From: DATKWU01 sp964653685
GTDB taxonomy: Bacteria > Patescibacteriota > Microgenomatia > PFEM01 > JAHIFH01
Direction: 5' to 3'
NCBI GenBank assembly: GCA_964653685.1
Contig: CAZZHA010000001.1
Location: 18,662 to 82,661, forward strand
Length of the DNA: 64,000 nucleotides
The notes beneath the pieces are model-generated. The model ran no database searches and was not told the DNA's origin. It saw only the letters and a program-made list of their open reading frames with translations. A program made the position numbers and the translations under genes. This document shows positions 16,901 through 25,171 of this stretch, piece by piece (the stretch's first letter is position 1; every line of letters starts with the position of its first letter).

Positions 16901-17074
16901 AAAACCTCCCTATTAATAATCTTTGGCGATTTGGCTTTTGGTAACGGAAAATGGTCGTTAGAAGATAACGGTTTATATCAAATCTAGATATAATCTACCT
17001 TTTTTAGAAGCCATGATTCGTAATACCAACTTCGCCAAAAAAACTAATAATAACTAAATTTCAACAGTTTTATT

Positions 17075-17692
17075 TTACCAATTTTCTAAGTATTTATCAA
17101 TAACTGTTCTAATTACTTCCCAAGAAAAACCGCGCCGAGCCAAAAAAGCCGACATTTTTCGATAAAATTCATTTTTGGACAGATTTTTATAAGTCTTTAA
17201 TTTCTTTTGGGCTAATTTTTCAGCCAAATGCAACTCACTGACACTCTCAACCGTCTCTTTAATAACAGTCTTATCAATTCCTTTTTGACGTAATTCCATG
17301 GTCAAACCATACTTGCCTCGAGGCCGAAAGATCGTTCTTTGGTCAACCCACCAACGGGCAAATTCCCGATCATCTATTTGTTTTAATTCTTTTAATTTAG
17401 CAATTACTTTTTCGGCTACTTTTGAAGATGATCTCTTTTTCTTAAAATAATTGCGAATTTCTTTTTCAGATCGAGGTCGCCTGGAGATTAAACGAAAAGC
17501 CCTATCCAGTGATTTTTGAAATTCATTTTTAAAAATTAAATCATCTATTTGTTTTTGATTTAATTTCTGGCCAATTTTTAAACGAGCTTTTAAAAAATTA
17601 TCAGCATCTAAACCAAAAGAGAATTTACCATCGAGATAAAGATTAACACGCTTTTTGTTTTTTTGGGCTTTGATTTTGGTTACTTGGGGCAC
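17075..17692 (-). CDS. recX: Regulatory protein RecX
   Basis: RecX binds RecA filaments and restrains them. The 205-residue protein has the family's three-helix repeats: FRLISRRPRSEKEIRNYFKKK, LKELKQIDDREFARWWVDQR, and the C-terminal KMSAFLARRGFSWEVIRTVI. It has an extra N-terminal beta segment (INLYLDGKFSFGLD-like) that Firmicute-type RecX proteins also carry. It lies 12 bases after recA and is probably cotranscribed. Confidence 0.93.
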   Translation of the reverse strand: MPQVTKIKAQKNKKRVNLYLDGKFSFGLDADNFLKARLKIGQKLNQKQIDDLIFKNEFQKSLDRAFRLISRRPRSEKEIRNYFKKKRSSSKVAEKVIAKLKELKQIDDREFARWWVDQRTIFRPRGKYGLTMELRQKGIDKTVIKETVESVSELHLAEKLAQKKLKTYKNLSKNEFYRKMSAFLARRGFSWEVIRTVIDKYLENW

Positions 17693-17704
17693 TAGATTAG
17701 GAAG

Positions 17705-18787
17705 CTACTCTTTCTTTTTTTCGCCAATTTCTCTAGACAAATCTAATTTACCAGCTTTAACTTTCCCCCAAATTTCTTTTTCAATTTTTTTCGCTATTTG
17801 AGGGTGTTCTTCTAGATAAGCCTTAGCTGCCTCTCTACCTTGACCGAGCATGATTTTGTCAAACTTAAAAAAAGCACCTGACTTCTCAATAATCTCTAGT
17901 TCAACCGCCACATCAATCAAATTACCTGACTGAGAAATACCACCAACATTCATAATATCAAATTCGGCCACCCGAAAAGGCGGCGCTACTTTGTTCTTAA
18001 CTACTCTAGCTCGATGACGCGAACCAATCACAATTTCACCATCTTTAATGGCCCCAATTTTTCGTAAATCAACTCTGACCGAAGAATAAAACTTTAAAGC
18101 TAAACCGCCAGGGGTGGTTTCCGGATTACCAAACATCACGCCAATTTTATGACGGAGTTGATTAGTAAAGATAACAATTGTTTTTGACTTGGAAATAGCC
18201 GCGGTCAACTTTCTCAAAGCTTGAGACATTAATCTGGCCTGAACACCAATCATCGCTTCGCCCATCTCGCCCTCAATCTCGGCCCGGGGTGTCAAAGCAG
18301 CCACAGAATCAATAGCAACAACATCAATCGCTCCAGACCGAACCAAAGTCTCGACAATTTCCAAAGCCTGTTCACCGGTGTCAGGTTGGGAAATTAACAA
18401 TTCATCCAGATCAACCCCAATGGATTCGGCTCGAGCCGGATCCATGGCATGTTCCGCATCAACAAAAGCAGCTGAACCATCTCTTTTTTGGGCTTCAGCA
18501 ATCACATGCAAAGCCAAAGTGGTCTTACCTGAAGCTTCAGGTCCGTAAATCTCGACCACTCGACCTCTGGGTAAACCACCCACACCAAGAGCGACGTCTA
18601 AAGCAATTGAACCAGTAGGGACAACATTAACTTTCTTGACTTCACCCTTGCTACCCATTCTCATAATCGCCCCTTTACCATATTGTTTTTCGATCTGTTC
18701 CATCGCCATTCTAACAGCTAGAGCTTTTTTACTAGAAGTGTCTTTTTTAACAACAGGATTTTTAGGAGTTTTTTTCTTTCTTGCCAT
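17705..18787 (-). CDS. recA: Recombinase RecA
   Basis: RecA forms filaments on single-stranded DNA and drives strand exchange and the SOS response. The 360-residue protein has Walker A GPEASGKTT (82-90), Walker B VVAIDSVAAL, the loop region LMSQALRKL and FTNQLRHKIGVMFGNPETTPGG, which covers the DNA-binding loop L2; the usual NQIR(E/M)KIG is NQLRHKIG here. A basic N-terminal extension of about 20 residues is present. The promoter TTGAAT-16-TAAAAA ends 9 bases before the ATG, so the leader would be only a few bases and there is no ribosome binding site. I see no clear LexA box. Confidence 0.98.
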   Translation of the reverse strand: MARKKKTPKNPVVKKDTSSKKALAVRMAMEQIEKQYGKGAIMRMGSKGEVKKVNVVPTGSIALDVALGVGGLPRGRVVEIYGPEASGKTTLALHVIAEAQKRDGSAAFVDAEHAMDPARAESIGVDLDELLISQPDTGEQALEIVETLVRSGAIDVVAIDSVAALTPRAEIEGEMGEAMIGVQARLMSQALRKLTAAISKSKTIVIFTNQLRHKIGVMFGNPETTPGGLALKFYSSVRVDLRKIGAIKDGEIVIGSRHRARVVKNKVAPPFRVAEFDIMNVGGISQSGNLIDVAVELEIIEKSGAFFKFDKIMLGQGREAAKAYLEEHPQIAKKIEKEIWGKVKAGKLDLSREIGEKKKE

Positions 18788-18796
18788 CTTTTTAGA

Positions 18797-18824
18797 TTTT
18801 TACACAAAATGTGATAAAATTCAA
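18797..18824 (-). promoter_or_regulatory. recA promoter, overlapping the tRNA-Pro promoter
   Basis: TTGAAT (complement of 18819-18824), 16-base spacer, TAAAAA (complement of 18797-18802). The spacer contains the palindrome CACA-AAA-TGTG at 18803-18813. The element faces and overlaps the tRNA-Pro promoter, so polymerase can use only one at a time. Confidence 0.55.
18812..18820 (+). promoter_or_regulatory. Extended -10 promoter of tRNA-Pro
   Basis: TGA-TAAAAT at 18812-18820. Transcription would start near 18827, about five bases before the tRNA. The 10-mer GTGATAAAAT is shared with the promoters at 12094 and of rpsL. Confidence 0.6.
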
Positions 18825-18831
18825 GATGTAA

Positions 18832-18905
18832 CGGGGTGTGGCGCAGTTGGCTAGCGCGCACGCATGGGGTGCGTGAGGTCGCCGGTTCGAGCCCGGCCAC
18901 CCCGA
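18832..18905 (+). tRNA. tRNA-Pro (anticodon GGG)
   Basis: All four arms pair. Acceptor CGGGGTG (18832-18838) pairs with CACCCCG (18898-18904); D stem GCGC/GCGC; anticodon stem CACGC/GCGTG around the loop ATGGGGT, giving anticodon GGG at 18866-18868; T stem GCCGG/CCGGC. The C1-G72 pair with discriminator A73 at 18905 is the identity element of bacterial tRNA-Pro. CCA is not encoded. It would read CCC and CCU. The next gene begins only five bases after the discriminator base. Confidence 0.97.
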
Positions 18906-18910
18906 CAAAA

Positions 18911-19261
18911 ATGAAAATTTTTCTTCGTAAAGATAAAAAACTTCGTGACCCAGGTAATTTTTATTTTGGCGATTACGGTGAAATTCCTATTGGTATTTCT
19001 TTAACAACAATCAATGAAGACAATCTTGACGAAAGCAAAGACACGAAACATTATCATCAAAAAGGCTATGAATTTTATTTTACTATTAAAGGTAAAGCTA
19101 TTATTGAAATTAAAGATAAAGAAGTCGTTTTAGATAAAAATCATCTGATTATGGTCGAACCAGGTGAAAAACATTACGTTAAAAAAATTCTTAAAACTCC
19201 TTTTTCTGTGTTATCAATTTCCACTTTAAAAGATAAAACTGATAAAGTTGTTGCGAAATAA
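18911..19261 (+). CDS. Cupin-domain protein directly downstream of tRNA-Pro
   Basis: A 116-residue single-domain cupin: KHYHQKGYEFYFTIKGKAII is motif 1 with two His and a Glu, and VEPGEKHYVKK is motif 2 with a further His. Substrate unknown. A longer reading frame extends back through the tRNA gene, but the ATG at 18911 is the first sensible start. There is no room for a ribosome binding site. Removal of the tRNA 3' trailer would leave an mRNA starting CAAAAATG, so translation is probably of the leaderless kind. It is not related closely to the cupin at 10632. Confidence 0.75.
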   Translation: MKIFLRKDKKLRDPGNFYFGDYGEIPIGISLTTINEDNLDESKDTKHYHQKGYEFYFTIKGKAIIEIKDKEVVLDKNHLIMVEPGEKHYVKKILKTPFSVLSISTLKDKTDKVVAK

Positions 19262-19275
19262 TTAGTAGAAATTTT

Positions 19276-20391
19276 CTATTTCTTGAAAAGAATCCTACTG
19301 GCTAAAATCGTGGTAATTGGAACAGCCAGAATAAGGCCAATACTCCCGACTAAAGTCCTGACAATTTCTTCAGCGATCATTTGGTAATTAATAATCTCTG
19401 AAAACGGTCGGGGATTATCAATAAAAAGAAGCATCAAAGGTAAAGCGGCCCCAGTATAAACCAAAACTAAAGTGTTAATCATTGAAGCAATATGGTCTTG
19501 ACCAACATTCATGGCTCTTTTAAACAATTCTTTGGTTTTCATCTTTGGATTAGCCTCTTTTAATTGCTGGACAATCGCCGCCTGGGAAACAGTGATGTCA
19601 TCCAAGACACCTAAAGTACCAATAATAATCCCTGCTAATAAAATTCCTCTCATGTTAATTTGGCCTTGTTTAGCCAAATGAAGAAAAGCGGCTTCTTCTG
19701 AAGCATAACCAGTTAATTTGGTTAGCTCAATAAAAAATCTTGATAAAAGACCAACAATTAACAAAGCAATTAAGGTTCCGGCCATGGCTATCAAGGTCTT
19801 TCGATTCAAACCATGAGAAAGAAAAAAAGTGGCCGGAATAATAATCAATGAACCAATAATGGCAATGACAATCGGATCTTCGCCTTGATAAATCCGAGGT
19901 AGAATGAACAAGAAAATAACGGCCAAAGAGATAATCAGGCCTAATAAAGACATCCCACCTCGCCATTGACCGACTATCAAAGCCAAAACAGCAAAGACCA
20001 AAAAAAGCCAAACTAATGGCTTTCGCCGAACAAAATCAGTGATAATAAAAATGTTCTTGCCTTCAAAATCCTGAGAATAACTAATCACTACTTCATCACC
20101 TACTTGATATTTAGGCTGGCCAACAACGGAAATATCGCCTACTTCAACTCTGATTTCTTCACTGGCTAGAGAACCCTTGGAGACTCTAACCTGTAATTCT
20201 TGGTAAAGAAGTTTTTCACCATCTCTAATCATAGATTTTTCGTCAAGAATCCCAATGACTTTGCCTTCAAGGAGTTCCTCTTGGAGGAGGCTTGTTTCCG
20301 TCTCTTCGGTTTCCTGCGACCAAACATAATTAATCGGCAAATAAGAGAAGATTAAAATAAAAAAAAGAAAACAAACTAATAGTTTCTTCAT
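19276..20391 (-). CDS. YibE/F-family membrane protein
   Basis: The 371-residue protein has a signal-like segment at the N-terminus, an extracytoplasmic beta domain of about 100 residues (VIGILDEKSMI to VVISYSQDF), then seven or so membrane segments with GILLAGIIIGTLGVLDDITVSQ, the signature of YibE/F. The family is thought to be transporters, with no agreed substrate. I start at ATG 20391, which overlaps the upstream stop as ATGA; an ATG two codons earlier is also possible. It shares an operon with the thioredoxin-CcdA fusion. Confidence 0.9.
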   Translation of the reverse strand: MKKLLVCFLFFILIFSYLPINYVWSQETEETETSLLQEELLEGKVIGILDEKSMIRDGEKLLYQELQVRVSKGSLASEEIRVEVGDISVVGQPKYQVGDEVVISYSQDFEGKNIFIITDFVRRKPLVWLFLVFAVLALIVGQWRGGMSLLGLIISLAVIFLFILPRIYQGEDPIVIAIIGSLIIIPATFFLSHGLNRKTLIAMAGTLIALLIVGLLSRFFIELTKLTGYASEEAAFLHLAKQGQINMRGILLAGIIIGTLGVLDDITVSQAAIVQQLKEANPKMKTKELFKRAMNVGQDHIASMINTLVLVYTGAALPLMLLFIDNPRPFSEIINYQMIAEEIVRTLVGSIGLILAVPITTILASRILFKK

Positions 20392-21572
20392 AACCATCCT
20401 AAGACCATTGCCAAACCTAAGACTAGAATAATGAGACCGGCAATTAAATGAAGATATTTAATATTTTTATCTTTCCAACCAGCCACATTCTCAACCGTGG
20501 TAAAGCCAATATAGCAAACGCCAGTAATCACCAACATCGGCAAAACAAAAATCAAATTATAAAGTAACAACCAGGGAATTACTTGAACTAAATCAAAGGT
20601 ACATAAAATACCACCGCAAATCACATAAGGACCGATCGTACAAGGGAGAAGAAAAAGGGTAACTAAAGCCCCAACAATAAAAGCACCTCTAGGGCTAGTA
20701 ACTTTAAACATTAGACCTTGGACTTTGGGACGCAGAAACATCGGCATTTCGGTTAAAAAGCCGCCCGGTTTATAACGAATAAAATCTCTAAGATTTAGAA
20801 TTCCTAAAATGATCGCTGCTAATCCTAAAATTCTATAAAGCCATAATTTAAGGTTTGTTAAAGCCTGAATTAATTGGAAAAACCTAATAATCACCAAACC
20901 ATAGAAGAAATACATTACAAAAACGGCTGTGGTGAAAGCTAAGCCAGCTAAGAGGATATTATAACGCTTTTTCGGAGCAAAGGCTAAAATAGCAAAAAGC
21001 ATCATCACTAAGACTGCCAGAGCACAAGGATTGATGGCATCAACCGCGGCCAAAGAAATAATCTTCGGTAAGGTCAATTCTGTTTGAATTGTCTCGCCCG
21101 AAGACACAGAGATACTGCCAGCTGACGCTGATAAAATTTCTGGCTTGCCTGGCAAAGTTGAAATATCCAAATCTCCAAAGCTGGTCGAACTACCATCAAC
21201 CAAAGGGCAGGCATTACCTTCTAATTGCTTAAGCTTGGTTTCAATGTTCTCTAAAATTGGCCTATCACCAATAAGGAAATTATCCTTACCAAAAACAATT
21301 AAAGGAATACTTAAACCCGAACCATAAATTTCATTATATTTAGTCAATAAGGGTGCATTATTTCTTTGTTGATAAATTTCATATTCAATGATAACTAAAT
21401 TGGGATACTTTTTAGGTAATTCTTTAAGGAGAACTGGATCAACTTGGGCGCAATGAGGACAACCAACGCCAGTAAAGTAAATCAGGCAAGTTTTCTCTTC
21501 GGCCTGGAGAGACGATGAAAACAAGACTGTCAGTAATAAAATGGAAACAAAAAAAATGGCTAATTTCTTCAT
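20388..21572 (-). CDS. Exported thioredoxin-fold domain fused to a CcdA/DsbD membrane domain
   Basis: The 394-residue protein starts with a signal-like hydrophobic segment, then a thioredoxin-like domain with the redox motif GCPHC (37-41), an acidic/Ser linker (about 123-160), and a six-to-eight-helix membrane domain with one Cys in DAINPCALAVLVMML (about 177-191) and one in LPCTIGPYVICGG (about 309-321). Those two Cys match the membrane Cys pair of CcdA and DsbD beta. Electrons would pass from cytoplasmic thioredoxin through the membrane domain to the external GCPHC domain, an inference from DsbD. It overlaps the YibE/F gene by 4 bases. Confidence 0.87.
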   Translation of the reverse strand: MKKLAIFFVSILLLTVLFSSSLQAEEKTCLIYFTGVGCPHCAQVDPVLLKELPKKYPNLVIIEYEIYQQRNNAPLLTKYNEIYGSGLSIPLIVFGKDNFLIGDRPILENIETKLKQLEGNACPLVDGSSTSFGDLDISTLPGKPEILSASAGSISVSSGETIQTELTLPKIISLAAVDAINPCALAVLVMMLFAILAFAPKKRYNILLAGLAFTTAVFVMYFFYGLVIIRFFQLIQALTNLKLWLYRILGLAAIILGILNLRDFIRYKPGGFLTEMPMFLRPKVQGLMFKVTSPRGAFIVGALVTLFLLPCTIGPYVICGGILCTFDLVQVIPWLLLYNLIFVLPMLVITGVCYIGFTTVENVAGWKDKNIKYLHLIAGLIILVLGLAMVLGWL

Positions 21573-21610
21573 TCAGCTATTCTTTAGGATAAGTAATTTT
21601 AGCTTTTTTT

Positions 21611-21910
21611 TCAACCACGAATCATTTTCACTCGACCTCCCTCAATCCTAATAGCTTTACCTTCAACTAAACCTTCGCTTACTTTTTTTCTAGCGGAAGT
21701 GAGGATTCGTTGAAAAGTGGATTGAGAAACTTTCATCTTTTTGGCCGCTTTAATTTGTTCAACACCTTGATAATCAGCTGAACGAATGGCTTCTAATTCA
21801 TCGACACTTAATTTAACCTCCCTTAAATAGCGCAAAGGTATTCCCCGGGGCTTGTAGTAAGTCACTCCTGGTTGAAATGATATCCACCGCCATCTTTTTG
21901 GTCTAGGCAT
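21611..21910 (-). CDS. DUF134 (UPF0251) helix-turn-helix protein
   Basis: The 99-residue protein starts MPRPKRWRWISFQPGVTYYKP and carries LREVKLSVDELEAIRSADYQG plus the HTH segment AKKMKVSQSTFQRILTSARKK, the DUF134 pattern. Members probably bind DNA and often sit beside NifX/NifB-like and DUF5320 genes. Here no nif-like gene is present; the redox fusion gene follows 38 bases downstream. Confidence 0.9.
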   Translation of the reverse strand: MPRPKRWRWISFQPGVTYYKPRGIPLRYLREVKLSVDELEAIRSADYQGVEQIKAAKKMKVSQSTFQRILTSARKKVSEGLVEGKAIRIEGGRVKMIRG

Positions 21911-21917
21911 GGTTAAA

Positions 21918-22166
21918 TTACTTGCCTTGAGTTTCTTTTTCCTCTTTGGTAACGTCTTCCAATTCTTCTTGAAGGGCTTTTTTATATTCTTTCAGCGCTT
22001 CAACTTCTTCTTCTTTAGATTGAGGCCATGGCCAACCGAAGTAACGTCCCATTCCCCGACCGGGAGAAAAACGACGACGCCAACCCAGACCTAGTCCACA
22101 AGGACCAAAGCCGCGACCAGTTAAAGATCCCTGACCACTCGGTCCTGTCTGATCAAATCTTGGCAT
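21918..22166 (-). CDS. DUF5320 protein
   Basis: An 82-residue protein with the Gly/Arg/Pro-rich start MPRFDQTGPSGQGSLTGRGF, a CGLGLGWRRR segment, and a C-terminal coiled coil from about residue 50. This is the DUF5320 pattern, seen in archaea, Clostridia and CPR next to DUF134 and iron-molybdenum cofactor-like genes. Function unknown. It has a strong GAGGAGGTGA site and is the first gene of its operon. Confidence 0.88.
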   Translation of the reverse strand: MPRFDQTGPSGQGSLTGRGFGPCGLGLGWRRRFSPGRGMGRYFGWPWPQSKEEEVEALKEYKKALQEELEDVTKEEKETQGK

Positions 22167-22207
22167 AAATATTCACCTCCTCTCTTTTTTATTATGAATA
22201 TATACCC

Positions 22208-22235
22208 ATTATAACACGGATAGGCGAGTTGTCAA
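22208..22235 (-). promoter_or_regulatory. Promoter of the DUF5320-DUF134-redox operon
   Basis: TTGACA (complement of 22230-22235), 16-base spacer, TATAAT (complement of 22208-22213), both perfect consensus. It lies directly downstream of rpsI and gives a leader of about 35 bases. Confidence 0.88.
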
Positions 22236-22258
22236 GGGTTATCTTTTTTCTAAGAGAA

Positions 22259-22702
22259 TTATCTTTTCGGAGATTGTTTTTTAGCTCGGGCTGATTGGGC
22301 AAGGCCGGCTTTGCGGCGCTCTTTCATTCGCGGGTCACGAGTTAAAAGACCAGCTTTTTTTAAAGGCAGATGATACAGTTCAGAGTTTTCTTTAGCCAGA
22401 GCTCTGGCTAAGCCATGGACAACTGCTCCCAATTGACCATTTTTACCTGATCCTCTAACCTTAACCGTCGCGTAATATTTCCCTTCAGTTTTGGTGACCT
22501 GAAACGGCTTCATGTAAACGAATTCATTAACCTCACCCGGAAACCATTCTTCAATTGGCCGATCATTAACCACCAAATCGCCTTTGCCTTTTAAGAGTCT
22601 TACCCGGGCCACAGCTTCTTTTCTTCGACCAAGAGCATAAGTATAGGCTTTTTTCCGACCCCGCTTGGTTTTTCTGACTTTAACTGTTTTTTTAGTCACC
22701 AT
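22259..22702 (-). CDS. rpsI: Ribosomal protein S9
   Basis: The 147-residue protein carries a basic N-terminal extension of about 20 residues, then AYTYALGRRKEAVARVRLLKG, RGSGKNGQLGAVVHGLARAL and the end LLTRDPRMKERRKAGLAQSARAKKQSPKR. The C-terminal Lys-Arg that touches P-site tRNA is kept. It is the last gene of the ribosomal superoperon, overlapping rplM by one base (TAATG). Confidence 0.97.
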   Translation of the reverse strand: MVTKKTVKVRKTKRGRKKAYTYALGRRKEAVARVRLLKGKGDLVVNDRPIEEWFPGEVNEFVYMKPFQVTKTEGKYYATVKVRGSGKNGQLGAVVHGLARALAKENSELYHLPLKKAGLLTRDPRMKERRKAGLAQSARAKKQSPKR

Positions 22703-23121
22703 TATTTTTTAAATTTATCCTGATAAAGATGTTGATCGTCGCTAAACACTTTTAATCTCCTTAGTCTTTGATCTCTTAATTTATTTTTAGGTAACATACC
22801 ACTGACAGCGTAGTGAATTATTTTTCTCGGATCACGCTTCATCAATTCCTCAAAAGTTCTTTCCTTAAAACCACCAGGATAACCAGAATGATGCTGGTAG
22901 AGTTTTTGTTTTCTTTTACGACCACTGACTTCAACTTCGGCCGCATTAATAACAACAACATAATCACCGCAATCTAAATTGGTCGAGTAATAAACCTTGG
23001 TTTTACCAATTAATAATCCCGCAATCTGACTTGCTACCCGACCCAGTCTCTTATCCTTAACATCAATCAAGTACCAGCCTCTTTTAATTTCACTTGCTTT
23101 GGTTGTCTTTGTTTTTTTCAT
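22702..23121 (-). CDS. rplM: Ribosomal protein L13
   Basis: A 139-residue L13 with KRGWYLIDVKDKRLGRVASQ near the N-terminus, CGDYVVVINAAEVEVSGRK and the FEELMKRDPRKIIHYAVSGMLPKNKL segment, all family hallmarks. Its ATG lies 32 bases inside the 3' end of rplQ, so the two frames overlap over the basic L17 tail. Confidence 0.97.
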   Translation of the reverse strand: MKKTKTTKASEIKRGWYLIDVKDKRLGRVASQIAGLLIGKTKVYYSTNLDCGDYVVVINAAEVEVSGRKRKQKLYQHHSGYPGGFKERTFEELMKRDPRKIIHYAVSGMLPKNKLRDQRLRRLKVFSDDQHLYQDKFKK

Positions 23122-23554
23122 TTTTTCCTCGCACTAAGTCTTTCTTTTTCTTGTTCGACTTTTTCGGTTTTTCTTTTCCTGACTTTTCTTCAGATTTAGG
23201 TTTAGCCACTAATTCTAACTTCACCATAGTGGCATCATCACCACGACGTTGACCCAGACGAATGATTCTAGTAAAACCGCTTGATCTATCTTTAAATTGA
23301 GGAGTAATATTATCGACCAACTTATTAACAACTTTCCTGTTATTAAGAAAAGCCTCTATTGTTCTTCGAGTGTGGAGAGTATTCTTTTTGCCCTTGGTGA
23401 CTAAGCGATCAAAAAGTCGACGGACTGCCTTAGCCTTACTCTCGGTTGTTTTGATTTCCCCATGCAAAATCAAAGCGCTGAGTAAATTTTTAAACAGCGC
23501 TCGGCGGTGACTTCTTTTTCGAGATAGTTTCTTTTTAGTCACTCTATGCTTCAT
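23090..23554 (-). CDS. rplQ: Ribosomal protein L17 with basic C-terminal tail
   Basis: Residues 1-116 are a normal bacterial L17: MKHRVTKKKLSRKRSHRRAL, TESKAKAVRRLFDRLVT and IIRLGQRRGDDATMVKLELV. About 38 further residues, mostly Lys, Glu and Asn, form a tail that reads through the start of rplM. L17 sits at the tunnel exit side of the large subunit. Confidence 0.96.
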   Translation of the reverse strand: MKHRVTKKKLSRKRSHRRALFKNLLSALILHGEIKTTESKAKAVRRLFDRLVTKGKKNTLHTRRTIEAFLNNRKVVNKLVDNITPQFKDRSSGFTRIIRLGQRRGDDATMVKLELVAKPKSEEKSGKEKPKKSNKKKKDLVRGKNEKNKDNQSK

Positions 23555-23601
23555 TTTACTCGATTCTCAGAGAAATAAGATTCTCGCCAAAGTAATCTCT
23601 C

Positions 23602-24525
23602 TTATTTTTTCTTTTTCTTGAGAGAAACTCCTTTTTGGGATAAGGCAGCTTCAACGATGTTGACCGACTTTTCACCCAAATTTTTGACTTTAGCCAAATC
23701 GGCTTCGGTTGCCTCAACTAGATTAGCTACCGTACCATAACCTCCTTTACGGAGAGCGTTGGCGATTCTGGTTGGTAAGTCAAGCTCCTCCACTGTCAAT
23801 CTCAGATTCAAATTAGGCATTTCACCCTTGGCCTTTTCCTTTTTAGGCATCTTTTTAGGAGAAGCTATTTGTTGGAAATAGCTAACCAGAATCTCAGCTG
23901 ACTGTTTTAAGGCCTGACTGGGTTTAAGACTACCGTCAGTGGTAATCTCGAAAACCAACCGATTCAAGTCAGTTCTCCGACCAACTCGAGTAGATTCGAT
24001 TCGATAATTAACCTGAAGAATAGGACTAAAGATCGCGTCAATTGGAATCTCGCCCAATTTTTCTACTTCTCTCTCTTCGGCCGGTAGATAACCATAACCA
24101 GTCTCAACAATCATCTCTGCCTTGAATCGATTCTTCCGACTAGCTAAATTGCCAATAACCAAGTCTGGATTAGCAATGTTGACATTAGCCGGAGTTTTAA
24201 TATCACTCGCCTTAATTTCACCAGGACCAGTTTTTTCTAAAGTCAATTTGACTGGTTTTTTTCCTTCATAACCAACCTTAACCTGTTTAAGACCAAGAAT
24301 AAACTCAATGATATCTTCCTTTAATCCTTCAAGGGTAGAAAATTTATGCTTAACGCCCGCGATCTTTACTTGAGTAATGGCGGCGCCTGGCAAAGCCGAA
24401 AGCAAAACTCGCCGCAAAGCATTACCCAGAGTGTGTCCAAATCCAAGCTCCAGGGGTTCAATCACAAAATGACCAAAATCCTGGGTTTCCTTTTCTTTTT
24501 TAATTCGAAATAATGGTTCTATCAT
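23602..24525 (-). CDS. rpoA: RNA polymerase alpha subunit
   Basis: Alpha nucleates RNA polymerase assembly and reads UP elements and activators. The 307-residue protein has the N-terminal dimer domain with EPLELGFGHTLGNALRRVLLSALPGAAI and the C-terminal domain with LDLPTRIANALRKGGYGTVANLV and LGEKSVNIVEAALSQKG. Both domains are intact; the linker includes a Lys/Pro stretch near 235. An AGGAGG site lies only three bases from the ATG, closer than usual. Confidence 0.98.
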   Translation of the reverse strand: MIEPLFRIKKEKETQDFGHFVIEPLELGFGHTLGNALRRVLLSALPGAAITQVKIAGVKHKFSTLEGLKEDIIEFILGLKQVKVGYEGKKPVKLTLEKTGPGEIKASDIKTPANVNIANPDLVIGNLASRKNRFKAEMIVETGYGYLPAEEREVEKLGEIPIDAIFSPILQVNYRIESTRVGRRTDLNRLVFEITTDGSLKPSQALKQSAEILVSYFQQIASPKKMPKKEKAKGEMPNLNLRLTVEELDLPTRIANALRKGGYGTVANLVEATEADLAKVKNLGEKSVNIVEAALSQKGVSLKKKKK

Positions 24526-24547
24526 TAACCTCCTTTTATTATTAAAA

Positions 24548-25171
24548 TTATCTTGAATAATATTCGATTATTAACTTATCGTCAATAGCAGCTTCAATCT
24601 CTTCTCTTTTTGGCAGACGCATCATTTTACCAATTGGGCCCTTTCTTTGCAACCATTTAGGCATATTCCTAGTCCTATCAGCCCAATTTTTCTCCACCGC
24701 CGCTATTTTCATCGCCTTCTCACTAATTCGAATAAGATCATTAGGCTTAACTTGATAAGAAGCAATGTTAACTCTTTTGTCGTTAACATAAACATGGTCA
24801 TGACTCACTAACTGCCTGGCGATTGACCGGGAGGGTGCCAAACCTAAGCGATAGACCACGTTATCTAGCCTTGATTCTAAAAGTTGAAAAAGAACCTCAC
24901 CAGTCACTTGAGGATTTTTAGCTGCCTTATTAACATAACGACGAAACTGCTTCTCCAAAACCCCATAGAGTCTTTTCGCTTTTTGTTTTTCCCTTAACTG
25001 CTGACCATATTCGCTTAATCTTTTCCTTAACCTAGGACCATGTTGGCCTGGAGGTACTGCTCCTTTTCTCTCAATTGGGCATTTGGGCGAATAACAACGT
25101 TCACCCTTTAAAAAAAGTTTGATTCCTTCGCGTCGGCAGAGCCGACATTTAGCATCAGTGTATCTTGCCAT
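24548..25171 (-). CDS. rpsD: Ribosomal protein S4 (zinc-binding form)
   Basis: The 207-residue protein starts MARYTDAKCRLCRREG and has four Cys (9, 12, 26, 31) of the zinc-binding C+ type. The S4 RNA-binding domain reads LESRLDNVVYRLGLAPSR and ARQLVSHDHVYVNDKRVNI. S4 starts small-subunit assembly and in many bacteria represses its own operon. The stop lies 22 bases before rpoA. Confidence 0.97.
   Translation of the reverse strand: MARYTDAKCRLCRREGIKLFLKGERCYSPKCPIERKGAVPPGQHGPRLRKRLSEYGQQLREKQKAKRLYGVLEKQFRRYVNKAAKNPQVTGEVLFQLLESRLDNVVYRLGLAPSRSIARQLVSHDHVYVNDKRVNIASYQVKPNDLIRISEKAMKIAAVEKNWADRTRNMPKWLQRKGPIGKMMRLPKREEIEAAIDDKLIIEYYSR

Noticed and set aside
16901..17074. A promoter for RNase Y in the gap after recX
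   Set aside because: Several AT-rich hexamers are present but none has a good -35 partner or the extended -10 form; only the 8-bp inverted pair is worth noting.
18718..18900. A minus-strand frame of 60 codons covering the tRNA-Pro gene and the recA start
   Set aside because: It translates the antisense of a tRNA (starting MAGLEPATSRTPCV), a well-known source of false proteins.
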